Origin: Nectonema munidae
Taxonomy: Eukaryota; Nematomorpha; Nectonematoida; Nectonematidae
DNA length: 64,000 nt
Reading direction: 5' to 3'
Assembly: GCA_030549495.1 (NCBI GenBank)
Contig: JAUIRK010000188.1
Coordinates: 111,069-175,068 of the forward strand
How positions within the stretch are numbered: position 1 is the stretch's first letter; each line of letters starts with the position of its first letter. This document shows positions 9,455 to 22,983 of the stretch, piece after piece. The notes beneath the pieces are model-generated. The model had not been told where the DNA came from, did not search any database, and worked only from the letters and a program-made list of their open reading frames with translations. A program made the translations under genes and the position numbers.

Positions 9455-11617
9455 ATTCAAACACAAGCAGGCATAAACATTGGGCCACTATAACACCGGC
9501 AGACACAAACAAGGAGCACTCAAACACAAACAGGCTCAAAAAGGGAGCACTCAAACACATGCAGGCACAAACAGGGAGGACTTAAACACAGGCTGGCACA
9601 AACAGGTAACACTTAAACAGATGCAATCTCAAACAGGGAGCACTTAAACAGATTCAGGCACAAAAAGGGAGCACTTTAACACAGGCAAGCACTAACAGAG
9701 GCCACTCAAACACAGGAAGGCACACACAGGAAGCACATACAGGCAAAAACAGGTTGCACTAAAACACAGGCAGGAACAAATAACGAACACTCAATCAAGA
9801 GGGATCAGCCAAATACGGTTAGGCACAAACAAGGAGCACTTAAACACAGGTAGGACTTAAACAATAAGCAAACAGAAACACGGAGCACTTAAACACAGGC
9901 AAGCTTAAACAGGGAGAACTCAACATACGCAAGCACAATCAAGGTAGAATTAAACACAGGCAGGCACAAACAGCTAGCACTTAAACAGAGACAGGCACAA
10001 AAAGGGACCACTTTAAAACACGTAAGCAACAACAGGGGGCATTCAAACACAAGAAGGGAAAAACAGGAGGCACTCAAACATGGGGCACTATAACACAGGC
10101 AAACACAAACAAGTAGCACTCAAACACAGGTAGGCTCAAACAGGGAGCACATATAGGGAAAACTTAAATACAGGTTGGCACAAACAGGTAACACTTAAAC
10201 AGAGGCAATCGCAAACAGGGAGCGCTTAAACAGATTCAGGCACAAAAAGGGAGCACTTTAACACAGGCAAGGGCAGGTAGGACTTAAACAATAAGCAAGA
10301 AGAAACAGGGACCACTTAAACACAGGCAGGCACTCAAATTGGAAGAACCCAACATACGCAAGCACAAACAAGGTCGAATTAAACACAGGCAGGCACAAAC
10401 AGCGAGCACTTAGACATAGGCAGGTGCAAACAGGTAACACTCAAACGCAGGCAGTTACAAACAGAGAACACTCAAACACAGGCATTAACAAACAACGAGC
10501 ACTAAATCAACAAGGAGCATCCAAACACAGTCAGACACAAGCAACGAGGGCAAGGAGAAAAGAGAGCACTTAAACACAGGCAGGCACTCAAACACAGCGA
10601 GCACCCGACACAGGCAGGCACAAACAGGGTGGACTTAACCACATGCAAGCACTTAAACAGATTTAAGCACAAAAAGGGAACACTTAAACACAGGCAAGTA
10701 CCAACAGAGGGCCCTCAAACACACACAGGCAAAATAGGGAGCACTCAAACACAGGCAGGAACAAACAACGAGCACTCTATCAAAAGGGAGCCATCAAACA
10801 CAGGCAGGCACAAACAAGGAGCACTTAAACACAGGTAGGACTTAAACAATAGTCAAACAGAAAAAAAGAGCACTTAAACACAGGCAGGCACTCAAACAGG
10901 GGAACCCAACACACGCAGGCACAAATAGGGTTGACTTAATCACATTCAGGCACAAATAGGGAGCACTTAAACCAAGACAGGCACAAAAAGGGAGCACTTT
11001 AACACAGGCAAACACAATCAGGCATAAACAGGAGGCACTCAAACATGGGGCACTATAACACAGGTAAACACAAACACGGAGCATTCAAACGCAAGCAGGT
11101 TCAAACAAGGGCTCAAACAGGGAAAACCCAACACACGCAGGTACAAACAGGGTGGACTTAAACACAGGCAGGCACAAACAGGGAGGATTTAAACACAGGC
11201 AGGCACAAACAGGGAAAACTTAAACACATGCAAGCACAAACAGGTAGCACTTAAACAAATTCAGGCAGAAAAAGGGAGCACTTTTAAACAGGTAAACACC
11301 TACAGGGGCCACACAAACACAGGAACGCACAAACACAGGCAGGCACAAACAGAACGCACTCAAACACAGGCAGGCACAAATATGGGGCACTCAAGCACGG
11401 AAAGACACAAACAGGGAGCACTCAAACAACAGGAGGCACTCAAACAGAGGCAGGCACAAACATAGGGCACTATAACATAGGCAGACACAAACAAAGAGCA
11501 CTCAAACACAGGAAGGCTCAAACATGGAGCACTCAAACACAGCCAGGCACAAACAGGGTTGACTTAAACAAAGGCAGGTGCAAAAAGGGAGCACTTTAAC
11601 ACAGGCAAACACCAACA

Positions 11618-12500
11618 TTGGGCATTCAAAAACAAGCAGGCATAAACAGGAGGCACTCAAACATGGGGCCCTATAACACAGGCAGACACAAACAAGGAGC
11701 ACTCAAACACAGGCAGGCTCAAAAAGGGAGCACTCAAACACAGGCAGGCACAAACAGGGAGGACTTAAACACAGGCTGGCACAAACAGGGAACACTTAAA
11801 CACATGCAAGCTCAAACAGGGAGCACTTAAACAGATTCAGACACAAAAAGGGAGCAATTTAACACAGGCAAGCACCAACAGAGGGCACTCAAACACAGGA
11901 AGGCACAAACAGGAAGCACATACAGGCAAAAACAGGGAGCACTCAAACACAGGCAGGAACAAATGACGAGCACTCAATCAACAGGAAGCACCCAAACACG
12001 ATCAGGCACAAACAAGGAGCAGTTAAACACAGGTCGGATTTAAACAATAAGCAAGCAGAAACAGGGAGCACTTAAACACAGGCAGGCACTCAAACACAGT
12101 CAAGCTCAAACAGGGAGAACCCAACATATGCAAGCACAAATAAGGTGGATTTATACACAGGCAGGCACAAACAGCGAGCACTTAAACACATGCAGGCGCA
12201 AATAGGTAACAATCAAACGCAGTAAGTTACAAACAGAGAAAACTCAAACACAGGCATTAACAAACAACGAGCACTCAATCAACAGGGAGCATCTAAACAC
12301 AGTTAGACACAAACAACGAGGGCAAGGAGAAACAGGGAGCACCTAAACACAGGCAGGCACTCAAACAGGGAGAACCCAACACACGCAGGCACAAACAGGG
12401 TTGACTTAAACACAGGCAGGCACAAACAGGGAGCACTTAAACAGAGAAAGGCACAAAAAGGGAGCACTTTAACAGAGGCAAACACCAACAAGGGACATTC
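11618..12500 (+). repeat. G block, single partial copy
   Basis: Starts with the marker variant TTGGGCATTCAAAAACAAGC followed by a CATGGGGCCCTATAAC unit. It follows the 1,465-bp G-block sequence for about 0.9 kb, then diverges around a CAACAAGGGACATTC variant (about 12490). That is the same exit point as the copy ending near 18705. Confidence 0.7.
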
Positions 12501-15500
12501 AAACACAAGCAGGCATAAACATTGGGGCACTATAACACCGGCAGACACAAACACGGAGCACTCAAACACAGGCAGGTTCAAACAAGGCCTCAAACAGCTA
12601 AAACCCAACACACGCAGGTACAAACAGGGTGGACTTAAATACAGGCAGGCACAAACAGGGAGCACTTAAACAGATTCAGGCTCAAAAAGAGAGTACTTTA
12701 ACACAGACAAGCACCAACAAGGGGCATTCAAACACAGAAAGGCACAAGCAGGCAAAAACAAGAGGGACTCAAACATGGGACACTATAACACAGGCAGACA
12801 CAAATAAGGAGCACTCAAACACAGGCAGGTTCAAACAGGGAGCACTCAAACACAGGCAGGCACAAACAGGGAACACTAAAACAGGCAGGCGCAAACAGGG
12901 AGGATTTAAATACAGGCAGGCACAAACAGGGAAAACTTAAACACATGCAAGCACAAACAGGTAGCACTTAAACAAATTCAGGCAGAAAAAGGGAGCACTT
13001 TAAAACAGGTAAACACCTACAGGGGCCACACAAACACAGGAACGCACAAACACAGGCAGGCACAAACAGAACGCACTCAAACACAGGCAGGCGGCACTCA
13101 AGCACGGACAACCACAAACAGGGAGCACTCAAACAACAGGAGGCACTCAAACAGAGGCAAGCACAAACATAGGGCACTATAACACAGGCAGACACAAACA
13201 AGGAGCACTCAAACACAGAAAGGCTCAAACAGGGAGCACTCAAACACAGGCAGGCACAAACAGGGTTGACTTAAACACAGGCAGGCGAAAAAAGTGAGCA
13301 CTTTAACACAGGCAAGCACCAACAGGGGGCATTCAAAAACAAGCAGGCATAAACAGGAGGCACTATAACACAGGCAGACACAAACAAGGAGCACTCAAAC
13401 ACAGGCAGGCTCAAAAAGGGGCACTCAAACGCAGGCACAAACACGGAGGTCTTAAAAACAGGCTGGCACAAACAAGGAACACTAAAACACATGCAAGCTC
13501 AAACAGGGAACACTTAAACAGATTCAGCACAAAAGGGAACATTTTAACACAAGCAAGCACCAACAGAGGGCACTCAAACACACGAAGCACATACAGGCAA
13601 AAACAGGGAGCACTCAAACAAAGGCAGGAACAAACGACGAGCACTCAATCAACAGGGAGGACCCAAACACGGTCAGGCACAAACAAGGGGCACTTAATGA
13701 CAGGTAGAACTTAAACAGTAAGCAAGAAGAAACAGGGACCACTTAAACACAGGCAGGCACTCAAATAGGAAGAACCCAACATACGCAAGCACAAACAAGG
13801 TAGAATTAAACACAGGCAGGCACAAACAGCTAGCACTTAGACATAGGCAGGTGCAAACAGGTAACACTCAAACGCAGGAGGTTACAAACAGAGAGCACTC
13901 AAACACAGGCATTAACAAACAACGAGCACTAAATCAACAGGGAGCATCCAAACACAGTCAGACACAAGCAACGAGGGCAAGGAGAAAAGGGAGCACTTAA
14001 ACACAGGCAGGCACTCAAACACAGCGAGCACCCGACACAGGCAGGCACAAACAAAGTGGACTTAACGACATGCAAGCACTTAAACAGATTTAAGCACAAA
14101 AAGGGAACACTTAAACACAGGCAAGTACCAACAGAGGGCACTCAAACACACACAGGCAAAATAGGGAGCACTCAAACACAGGCAAAATAGGGAGCACTCA
14201 AACACAGGCAGGAACAAACAACGAGCACTCTATTAACAGGGAGCACTCAAATACAGGCAGGCACAAACAAGGAGCACTTCACAGGTAGGACTTAAACAAT
14301 AGTCAAGCAGAAACAAGGAGCACTTAAACACAGGCAGGCACTCAAACAGGGAGAACCCAACACACGCAGGCACAAACAGGGCTGACTTAAACACAGGGAG
14401 CACTTAAACAGAGACAGGCACAAAAAGGGAGCACTTTAACACAGGCAAACACCAACAGGGGGCATTCAAACACAAGCAGGCATAAACAGGAGGCACTCAA
14501 ACATGGGGCACTATAACACAGGCAGACACAAACAAGGAGCATTCAAACACAGGCAGGCTCAAAAAGGGAGCACTCAAACAGAGCGAGCACCCGACACAGG
14601 CAGGCACAAACAGGGTGGACTTAACCACATGTAAGCACTTAAACAGATTTAGGCACAAAAAGTGAACACTTAAACACAGGCAAGTACCAACAAAGGGCAC
14701 TCAAACACACACAGGCAACATAGGGAGCACTCAAACACAGGCAAAATAGGGAGCACTCAAACACAGGCAGGAACAAACAACGAGCACTCTATTAACAGGG
14801 AGCACTCAAATACACGCAGGCACAAACAAGGAGCACTTAAACACAGGTAGGACTTAAACAATAGTCAAGCAGAAACAAGGAGCACTTAAACACAGGCAGG
14901 CACTCAAACAGGGAGAACCCAACACACGGAGGCACAAACAGGGTTGACTTAAACACAGGCAGGCACAAACAGGGAGCACTTAAACAGAGACAGGCACAAA
15001 AAGGGAGCACTTTAACACAGGCAAGCACCAACAGAGGGCACTCAAACACAGGAAGGCACAAACAGGAAGCACATACAGGCAAAAACAGGGAGGACTCAAA
15101 CACAGGCAGGAACAAATGACGAGCACTCAATCAAAAGGAACACCCAAACATGATCAGGCACAAACAAGGAGCACTTAAACACAGGTAGGACTTAAACAAT
15201 AAGCAAGCAGAAACAGGGGGCACTTAAACACAAGCAAGCACTTAAACACAGTCAAGCTCAAACAGGCAGAACCCAACATATGCAAGCACAAATAATGTGG
15301 AATTAAACACAGGCAGGCAAAAACAGCGAGCACTTAAACACATGCAGGCGCAAATAGGTAACACTCAAACGCAGGCAGTTACAAACAGAGAACACTCAAA
15401 CACAGGCATTAACAAACAACGAGCACTAAATCAACAGGCAGCATCCAAACACAGTCAGACACAAACAACGAGGGCAAGGAGAAAAGGGAGCACTTAAACA

Positions 15501-16377
15501 CAGCCAGGCACTCAAACACAGGGAGCACCCGGCACAGGCAGGCACAAACAGGGTGGACTTAACCACATGCAAGCACTTAAACATATTTAAGCACAAAAAG
15601 GGAACACTTAAATACAGGTAAGTACCAACAGAGGGCCCTCAAACACACACAGGCAAAATAGGGAGCACTCAAACACAGGCAGGAACAAACAATGAGCACT
15701 CTATCAAAAGGGAGCACTCAAACACAGGCAGGCACAAACAAGGAGCACTTAAACACAGGTAGGACTTAAACAATAGTCAAACAGAAACAAAGAGCACTTA
15801 AACACAGGCAGGCATTCAAACAGGGGAACCCAACACACGCAGGCACAAATAGGGTTGACATAAACACATTCAGGCACAAACAGGGAGCACTTAAACCAAA
15901 ACAGGCACAAAAAGGGAGTACTTTAACACAGGCAAACACAATCAGGCATAAACAGGAGGCACTCAAACATGGGGCACTATAACACAGGCAAACACAAACA
16001 CGGAGCAATCAAACGCAGGCAGGTTCAAACAAAGGCTCAAACAGGGAAAACCCAACACACGCAGGTACAAACAGGGTGGACTTAAAAACAGGCAGGCACA
16101 AACAGGGAGCACTTAAACAGAGACAGGCACAAAAAGCGAGCAATTTAACACAGGCAAGTACCAACTAGGGGCATTCAAACACAGGAAGGCACAAGCAGGC
16201 AAAAACAAGATGGACTCAAACATGGGACACTATAACACAGGCAGATACAAATAAGGAGCACTCAAACACAGGCAGGTTCAAACAGGGAGCACTCAAACAC
16301 AGGCAGGCACAAACAGGGTTGACTTAAACAAAGGCAGGCGCAAAAAGGGAACACTTTAACACAGGCAAACACCAACA

Positions 16378-18710
16378 TTGGGCATTCAAAAACAAGCAGG
16401 CATAAACAGGAGGCACTCAAACATGGGGCCCTATAACACAGGCAGACACAAACAAGGAGCACTCAAACACAGGCAGGCACAAACAGGGAGCACTCAAACA
16501 CAGGCAGGCACAAACAGGGAGGACTTAAACAAAGGCTGGCACAAACAGGGAACACTTAAACACATGCAAGCTCAAACAGGGAGCACTTAAACAGATTCAG
16601 ACACAAAAAGGGAGCAATTTAACACAGGCAAGCACCAACAGAGGGCACTCAAACACAGGAAGGCACAAACAGGAAGCACATACAGGCAAAAACAGGGAGC
16701 ACTCAAACACAGGCAGGAACAAATGACGAGCACTCAATCAACAGGAAGCACCCAAACACGATCAGGCACAAACAAGGAGCAGTTAAACACAGGTCGGATT
16801 TAAACAATAAGCAAGCAGAAACAGGGAGCACTTAAACACAGGCAGGCACTCAAACACAGTCAAGCTCAAACAGGGAGAACCCAACATATGCAAGCACAAA
16901 TAAGGTGGATTTATACACAGGCAGGCATAAACAGCGAGCACTTAAACACATGCAGGCGCAAATAGGTAACAATCAAACGCAGTAAGTTACAAACAGAGAA
17001 AACTCAAACACAGGCATTAACAAACAACGAGCACTCAATCAACAGGGAGCATCTAAACACAGTTAGACACAAACAACGAGGGCACGGAGAAACAGGGAGC
17101 ACCTAAACACAGGCAGGCACTCAAACAGGGAGAACCCAACACACGCAGGCACAAACAGGGTTGACTTAAACACAGGCAGGCACAAACAGGGAGCACTTAA
17201 ACAGAGAAAGGCACAAGAAGGGAGCACTTTAAAAGAGGCAAACACCAACAGGGGGCATTCAAACACAAGCAGGCATAAACAGGAGGCACTCAAACATGGG
17301 GCACTATAACACAGGCAGATACAAATAAGGAGCACTCAAACACAGGCAGGTTCAAACAGGGAGCACTCAAACACAGGTAGGCTCAAACAGGGAGCACTCA
17401 AACACAGGCAGGCGCAAACAGGGAGGATTTAAACACATGCAAGCACAAACAGGTAGCACTTAAACAAATTCAGGCAGAAAAAGGGAGCACTTTTAAACAG
17501 GTAAACACCTACATGGGCCACACAAACACAGGAACGCACAAAAACAGGAACGCACAAACACAGGCAGGCACAAACAGAACGCACTCAAACACAGGCAGGC
17601 ACAAATATGGGGCACTCAAGCGCGGAAAAGACACAAACAGGGAGCACTCAAACAACAGGAGGCACTCAAACATAGGCAGGCACAAACATAGGGCACTATA
17701 ACACAGGCAGACACAAACAAAGAGCACTCAAACACAGGAAGGCTCAAACATGGAGCACTCAAACACAGCCAGGCACAAACAGGGTTGACTTAAACAAAGG
17801 CAGGCGCAAAAAGGGAACACTTTAACACAGGCAAACACCAACATTGGGCATTCAAAAACAAGCAGGCATAAACAGGAGGCACTCAAACATGGGGCCCTAT
17901 AACACAGGCAGACACAAACAAGGAGCACTCAAACACAGGCAGGCACAAACAGGGAGCACTCAAACACAGGCAGGCACAAACAGGGAGGACTTAAACACAG
18001 GCTGGCACAAACAGGGAACACTTAAACACATGCAAGCTCAAACAGGGAGCACTTAAACAGATTCAGACACAAAAAGGGAGCAATTTAACACAGGCAAGCA
18101 CCAACAGAGGGCACTCAAACACAGGAAGGCACAAACAGGAAGCACATACAGGCAAAAACAGGGAGCACTCAAACACAGGCAGGAACAAATGACGAGCACT
18201 CAATCAACAGGAAGCACCCAAACACGATCAGGCACAAACAAGGAGCAGTTAAACACAGGTCGGATTTAAACAATAAGCAAGCAGAAACAGGGAGCACTTA
18301 AACACAGGCAGGCACTCAAACACAGTCAAGCTCAAACAGGGAGAACCCAACATATGCAACCACAAATAAGGTGGATTTATACACAGGCAGGCACAAACAG
18401 CGAGCACTTAAACACATGCAGGCGCAAATAGGTAACAATCAAACGCAGTAAGTTACAAACAGAGAAAACTCAAACACAGGCATTAACAAACAACGAGCAC
18501 TCAATCAACAGGGAGCATCTAAACACAGTTAGACACAAACAACGAGGGCAAGGAGAAACAGGGAGCACCTAAACACAGGCAGGCACTCAAACAGGGAGAA
18601 CCCAACACACGCAGGCACAAACAGGGTTGACTTAAACACAGGCAGGCACAAACAGGGAGCACTTAAACAGAGAAAGGCACAAGAAGGGAGCACTTTAACA
18701 GAGGCAAACA
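16378..18710 (+). repeat. G-block run: one full (1,466 bp) and one partial copy
   Basis: The TTGGGCATTC marker occurs at 16378 and 17844, and the sequence between repeats nearly base for base from 17844 until about 18705. 1,466 bp is close to 47 units of 31 bp. The second copy exits at the CAACAAGGGACATTC variant. Confidence 0.85.
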
Positions 18711-19677
18711 CCAACAAGGGACATTCAAACACAAGCAGGCATAAACATTGGGGCACTATAACACCGGCAGACACAAACAAGGAGCACTAAAACACAGGCA
18801 GGCTCAAAAAGGGAGCACTCAAACACAGGCAGGCACAAACAGGGAGGACTTAAACACAGGCTGGCACAAACAGGGAACACTTAAACAGATGCAATCTCAA
18901 ACAGGGAGCACTTAAATAGATTGAGGCACAAAAAGGGAGCACTTTAACACAGGCAAGCACCAACAGAGGCCACTCAAAAACAGGAATGCACAAACAGGAA
19001 GCACATACAGGCAAAAACAGGTAGCACTCAAACACAGGCAGGAACAAATGACGAGCACTCAATCAACAGGGATAACCCAAACACGGTTAGGCACAAACAA
19101 GGAGCACTTAAACACAGGTAGGACATAAACAATAAGCAAGCAGAAACAGGGAGCACTTAAACACAGGCAAGCTCAAACAGGGAGAACCCAACATACGCAA
19201 GCACAATCAAGGTAGAATTAAACACAGACAGGCACAAACAGGTAGCACTTAAACAGAGACAGGCACAAAAAGAGACCACTTTTGCACACGTAAGCACCAA
19301 CAGGGGGCATTCAAACACAGAAAGGCAAAAACAGGAGGCACTTAAACATGGGGCACTATAACACAGGCAAACACAAACAAGTAGCACTCTAACACAGGTA
19401 AATCAGGGAGCACATATAGGGGAAACTTAAACACAGGGAGGCACAAACAAGGGAAACTTAAACACATGCAAGCACAAACAGGGAGCACTTAAATAGATTC
19501 AGGCACAAAAAGGGAGCACTTTAAACAGGCAAGCACCAACAGAGGGCACTCAAACACAGGAAGGCACAAACAGGGAACACCTAAACACAGGAAGGCATAA
19601 ACAAGGAGCACAAGCACAGGTAGGACTTAAATAATAGGCAAGCAGAAACAGGGAGCACTTAAACACAGGCAGGCACA

Positions 19678-21068
19678 GTCAGAGAGGGGCGGTGAAAAAT
19701 AGGGAATTTAAAAGGGGTGAATAGCCCTTTCAAGGGGGAGAACAAAAGAAAAAAACGGGATTTCAAGGGGGTTAAAAAGTCTTTCAATTGTTTATGCTCA
19801 TCCGTAGCCACTAAATGCCAGTTCAAACCTTATAGTTTGAACCCAAAAGTGGAATTGGTGGGGTTTCAATCACCGAAAACTGTCTTTCACACAGTGTATG
19901 TTATGTAATAATGATCAAATACAAGAGAACTTATAATTTCTAGTAATATAAATTTTAATTCATATTTTGAATAAAGAGCATTGTTAAAAACAAAAGAAAA
20001 TGAAATATGCTTTTTAATTTTAAAGAAATTAAAAATTTTACTAAATATTTTTGAAAAATTGAAATATATTTTAAATATTTTATAAATTTGTTCGCATGGA
20101 CATTATTGACATCGAGTTAACAAAAATAAAGGACAAATTTTCACTTTTCAAAACTCAAGGCCTTACTTTTGCAACTTATTTTATACCTACCCTTCTTGAG
20201 AAAAAAGAAAGAAAGAAAAATATTCTTGAGAAAGACCCTTCTCAAGCTTTAATTAGTCTTGAGTGTGCTCAACTACTGAATACCACAGTAATTTTTTATT
20301 CTAAATTGTACATTTTTTCCAATAAATTCTTTCAATAAAGATAATTAGTTTATTTATTACTATTTTAAATTTATATTTTTAATAAAACAAGGTTTTTATT
20401 TTATTAGTATTAATATTCTGATTTCTATAAAAGATAACCACTATAGATCATTTTTAAATATGTAAGGTGTTAATAATAGTCTATTTTCTTAAAACTAAGT
20501 TATTTAGTTAAAATTTTTTTCTTAATTGTATTACTTTAAAATTTTAATTATTAATTTTTAAAAGATTTCATTAGATTTATACAAATTTATTTTTAATTTA
20601 AATAAACACATCTATCTACTTTTGATTAAGATTTTTTATAGTTAACGATAAATTATTCTCATAATAATAGTCTATTTTCTTAAAACTAAGTTATTTAGTT
20701 AAAATTTTTTTCTTAATTGTATTACTTTAAAATTTTAATTATTAAGTTTTAAAAGATTTCATTAGATTTGTACAAATTTATTTTTAATTTAAATAAACGC
20801 ATCTATCTACTTTTGATTAAGATTTTATATAGTTAACGATAAATTATTCTCATATTTTATTTTATATTGTCCAATAATTTGGATGATAATCTAATTTGCT
20901 AATTCATTTATTATGTAAATTATATCTTTGCGTGTAAAATTGATCTTTATATCTACTAATGATTCTTCTGTGGGATATCAATAATTATTAGGTGTACCAA
21001 TAATGTTTACAGTGGTAACAATTTACGGGAGGTACCCATCATCTTTTCAGTACGAATAATCTTTGAAT
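19678..21068. repeat. AT-rich module, copy 1 (1,391 bp)
   Basis: Non-31-bp sequence embedded in the array. It begins GTCAGAGAGGGGCGGTG and ends CAGTACGAATAATCTTTGAAT, with array sequence directly on both sides. It holds a G-rich first 250 bp (several AAGGGGG runs), then very AT-rich DNA, a (GAAA)3 run at 20207-20218, and an internal 191-bp tandem duplication. I see no terminal inverted repeats, target duplication or known domain. Its origin may be captured flanking DNA or an unknown element. It lacks private differences from the other two copies, so it looks closest to the common ancestor. Confidence 0.9.
20471..20853. repeat. 191-bp internal tandem duplication in module copy 1
   Basis: TAATAATAGTCTATTTTCTT starts at 20471 and again at 20662. 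The two halves differ at only a few positions, for example AACACATC against AACGCATC. The same duplication is present in the other module copies, so it predates the 3.3-kb triplication. Confidence 0.93.
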
Positions 21069-22983
21069 AAACATGCAGGCACAAACAGGGGACACCTAAA
21101 CACATGCAGGCACAAATGGAGCAATTAAACAGATTCAGTCACAAAAAGGTTACACTTTAACACAAACAAGCACCAACAGGGGCACTCAAACACAGGCAGC
21201 CATAAACAGGGAGCACTTAAACAACATTCAGGCACCAACAGGGAGCACTTAAACAGATTCAGGCACTAACACAGGCAAGCACAAGCTGAGGGCACTCAAA
21301 CACAGGAGGGCAAAAGCAGGAAGCACTCAAGCAAAAACAGGGAGCACTCAAACACAGGCAGGAACAAACGAGGAGGACTCAATCAACAGGAAGCACCCAA
21401 ATACGGTCAGGCACAAACAATAAGCAATCAGAAACAGGGAGCACTTAAACAGGCAGGCTCTCAAATAGGGAGAACCCAACATACGCAAGCACAAACAAGG
21501 TGGAATTAAACACAAACAGCGAGCACTTAGACACAGGCAGGCGCAAACAGGTAACACTCAAACGCAGGCAGTTACAAACAAAGAGCACTCAAACACAGGC
21601 ATTAAAAAAAGGAAAAAAGGGAGCCAAAAACAAACAACGAGGGCAAGGAGAAAAGGGAGCACTTAAACAAAGGCAGGCACTCAAACACAGGGAGCACCGA
21701 CACAGGCAGGCACAAACAGGGTGGACTTAACCACATGCAAGCACTTAAACAGATTTAAGCACAAAAAGGGAACACTTAAACACAGGCAAGTACCAACAGA
21801 GGGCCATCAAACACACATAGGCAAAATAGGGAGCACTCAAACACAGGCAGGAACAAACAACGAGCACTCTATCAACAGGGAGCACTCAAACATAGGCACA
21901 AACAAGGAGCACTTAAACACAGGTAGGACTTAAACAATAGTCAAGCAGAAACAAAGAGCACTTAAACACAGGCAGGCACTCAAACAGGGAGAACCCAACA
22001 CACGCAGGCACAAACAGGGCTGACTTAAACACAGGAGGAGCACTTAACGACAGGCACACAAAAGGGAGCACTTTAACACAGGCAAACACCAACAGGGGGC
22101 ATTCAAACACAAGCAGGCATAAACAGGAGGCACTCAAACATGGGGCACTATAACACAGGCAGACACAAACAAGGAGCATTCAAACACAGGCAGGCTCAAA
22201 AAGGGAGCACTCAAACAGAGCGAGCACCCGACACAGGCAGGCACAAACAGGGTGGACTTAACCACATGCAAGCACTTAAACAGATTTAGGCACAAAAAGG
22301 GAACACTTAAACACAGGCAAGTACCAACAGAGGGCACTCAAACACACACAGGCAAAATAGGGAGCACTCAAACACAGGCAAAATAGGGAACACTCAAACA
22401 CAAACACAGGCAGGCACTCAAACAGGGGAACCCAACACACGCAGGCACTCAAACAGGGGAACCCAACACACGCAGGCACTCAAACAGGGGAACCCAACAC
22501 ACGCAGACACAAATAGGGTTGACTTAAACACATTCAGGCACAAATAGGGAGCACTTAAACAGAGACAGGCACAAAAAGAGACCACTTTTGCAAACGTAAG
22601 CACCAACAGGGGGCATTCAAACACAGAAAGGCAAAAACAGGAGGCACTTAAACATGGGGCACTATAACACAGGCAAACACAAACAAGTAGCACTCTAACA
22701 CAGGTAAATCAGGGAGCACATATAGGGGAAACTTAAACACAGGGAGGCACAAACAAGGGAAACTTAAACACATGCAAGCACAAACAGGGAGCACTTAAAT
22801 AGATTCAGGCACAAAAAGGGAGCACTTTAAACAGGCAAGCACCAACAGAGGGCACTCAAACACAGGAAGGCACAAACAGGGAACACCTAAACACAGGAAG
22901 GCATAAACAAGGAGCACAAGCACAGGTAGGACTTAAATAATAGGCAAGCAGAAACAGGGAGCACTTAAACACAGGCAGGCACA
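21069..22983 (+). repeat. 31-bp array segment between module copies 1 and 2
   Basis: 1,915 bp of array. The first part (21069 to about 22560) matches the sequence after module copy 3 (27692 to about 29160). The last part (about 22560-22983) matches the sequence before module copy 1 (about 19258-19677). The segment is thus a fusion of post-module and pre-module array and marks an unequal-exchange junction. It includes an irregular G/A-rich insertion at 21605-21640. Confidence 0.9.
22410..22502 (+). repeat. Three identical consecutive 31-bp variant monomers
   Basis: GCAGGCACTCAAACAGGGGA followed by ACCCAACACAC is repeated exactly at 22410, 22441 and 22472. Neighbouring monomers normally differ from one another, so this is a recent local expansion. 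The same triplet occurs near 29009-29101; equivalent sites at about 35,670, 41,430, 50,120 and 56,740 have two copies. Confidence 0.93.

Larger units (their letters stand above)
9455..19677 (+). repeat. 31-bp tandem array, main orientation, first segment
   Basis: About 330 units of the 31-mer (AAACACAGGCAGGCAC then AAACAGGGAGCACTC, with CTC/CTT as the commonest variant). The first roughly 680 bp after the LINE (9455-10140) matches 18720-19400 closely, including the rare variant ATTGGGGCACTATAACACCG, so 18720 offers a LINE-free version of this junction. Recurrent block markers in order: about 12629 (D), 13243 (C), 14141 and 14700 (P), 15297 (E), 16008 (L), 16378 and 17844 (G). This is the order found in the super-repeats after 29.3 kb. 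Confidence 0.97.

Noticed and set aside
20096-20338. An ATG-started 80-codon frame in module copy 1
   Set aside because: The GAAA repeat lies inside it and differs by 4 bp in copies 2 and 3, which shifts the frame. No coding constraint is visible.
19678-21068. The AT-rich module as a DNA transposon
   Set aside because: Its two ends are not inverted repeats of each other and no direct duplication of the 31-bp array flanks it, so a transposon claim is unsupported.
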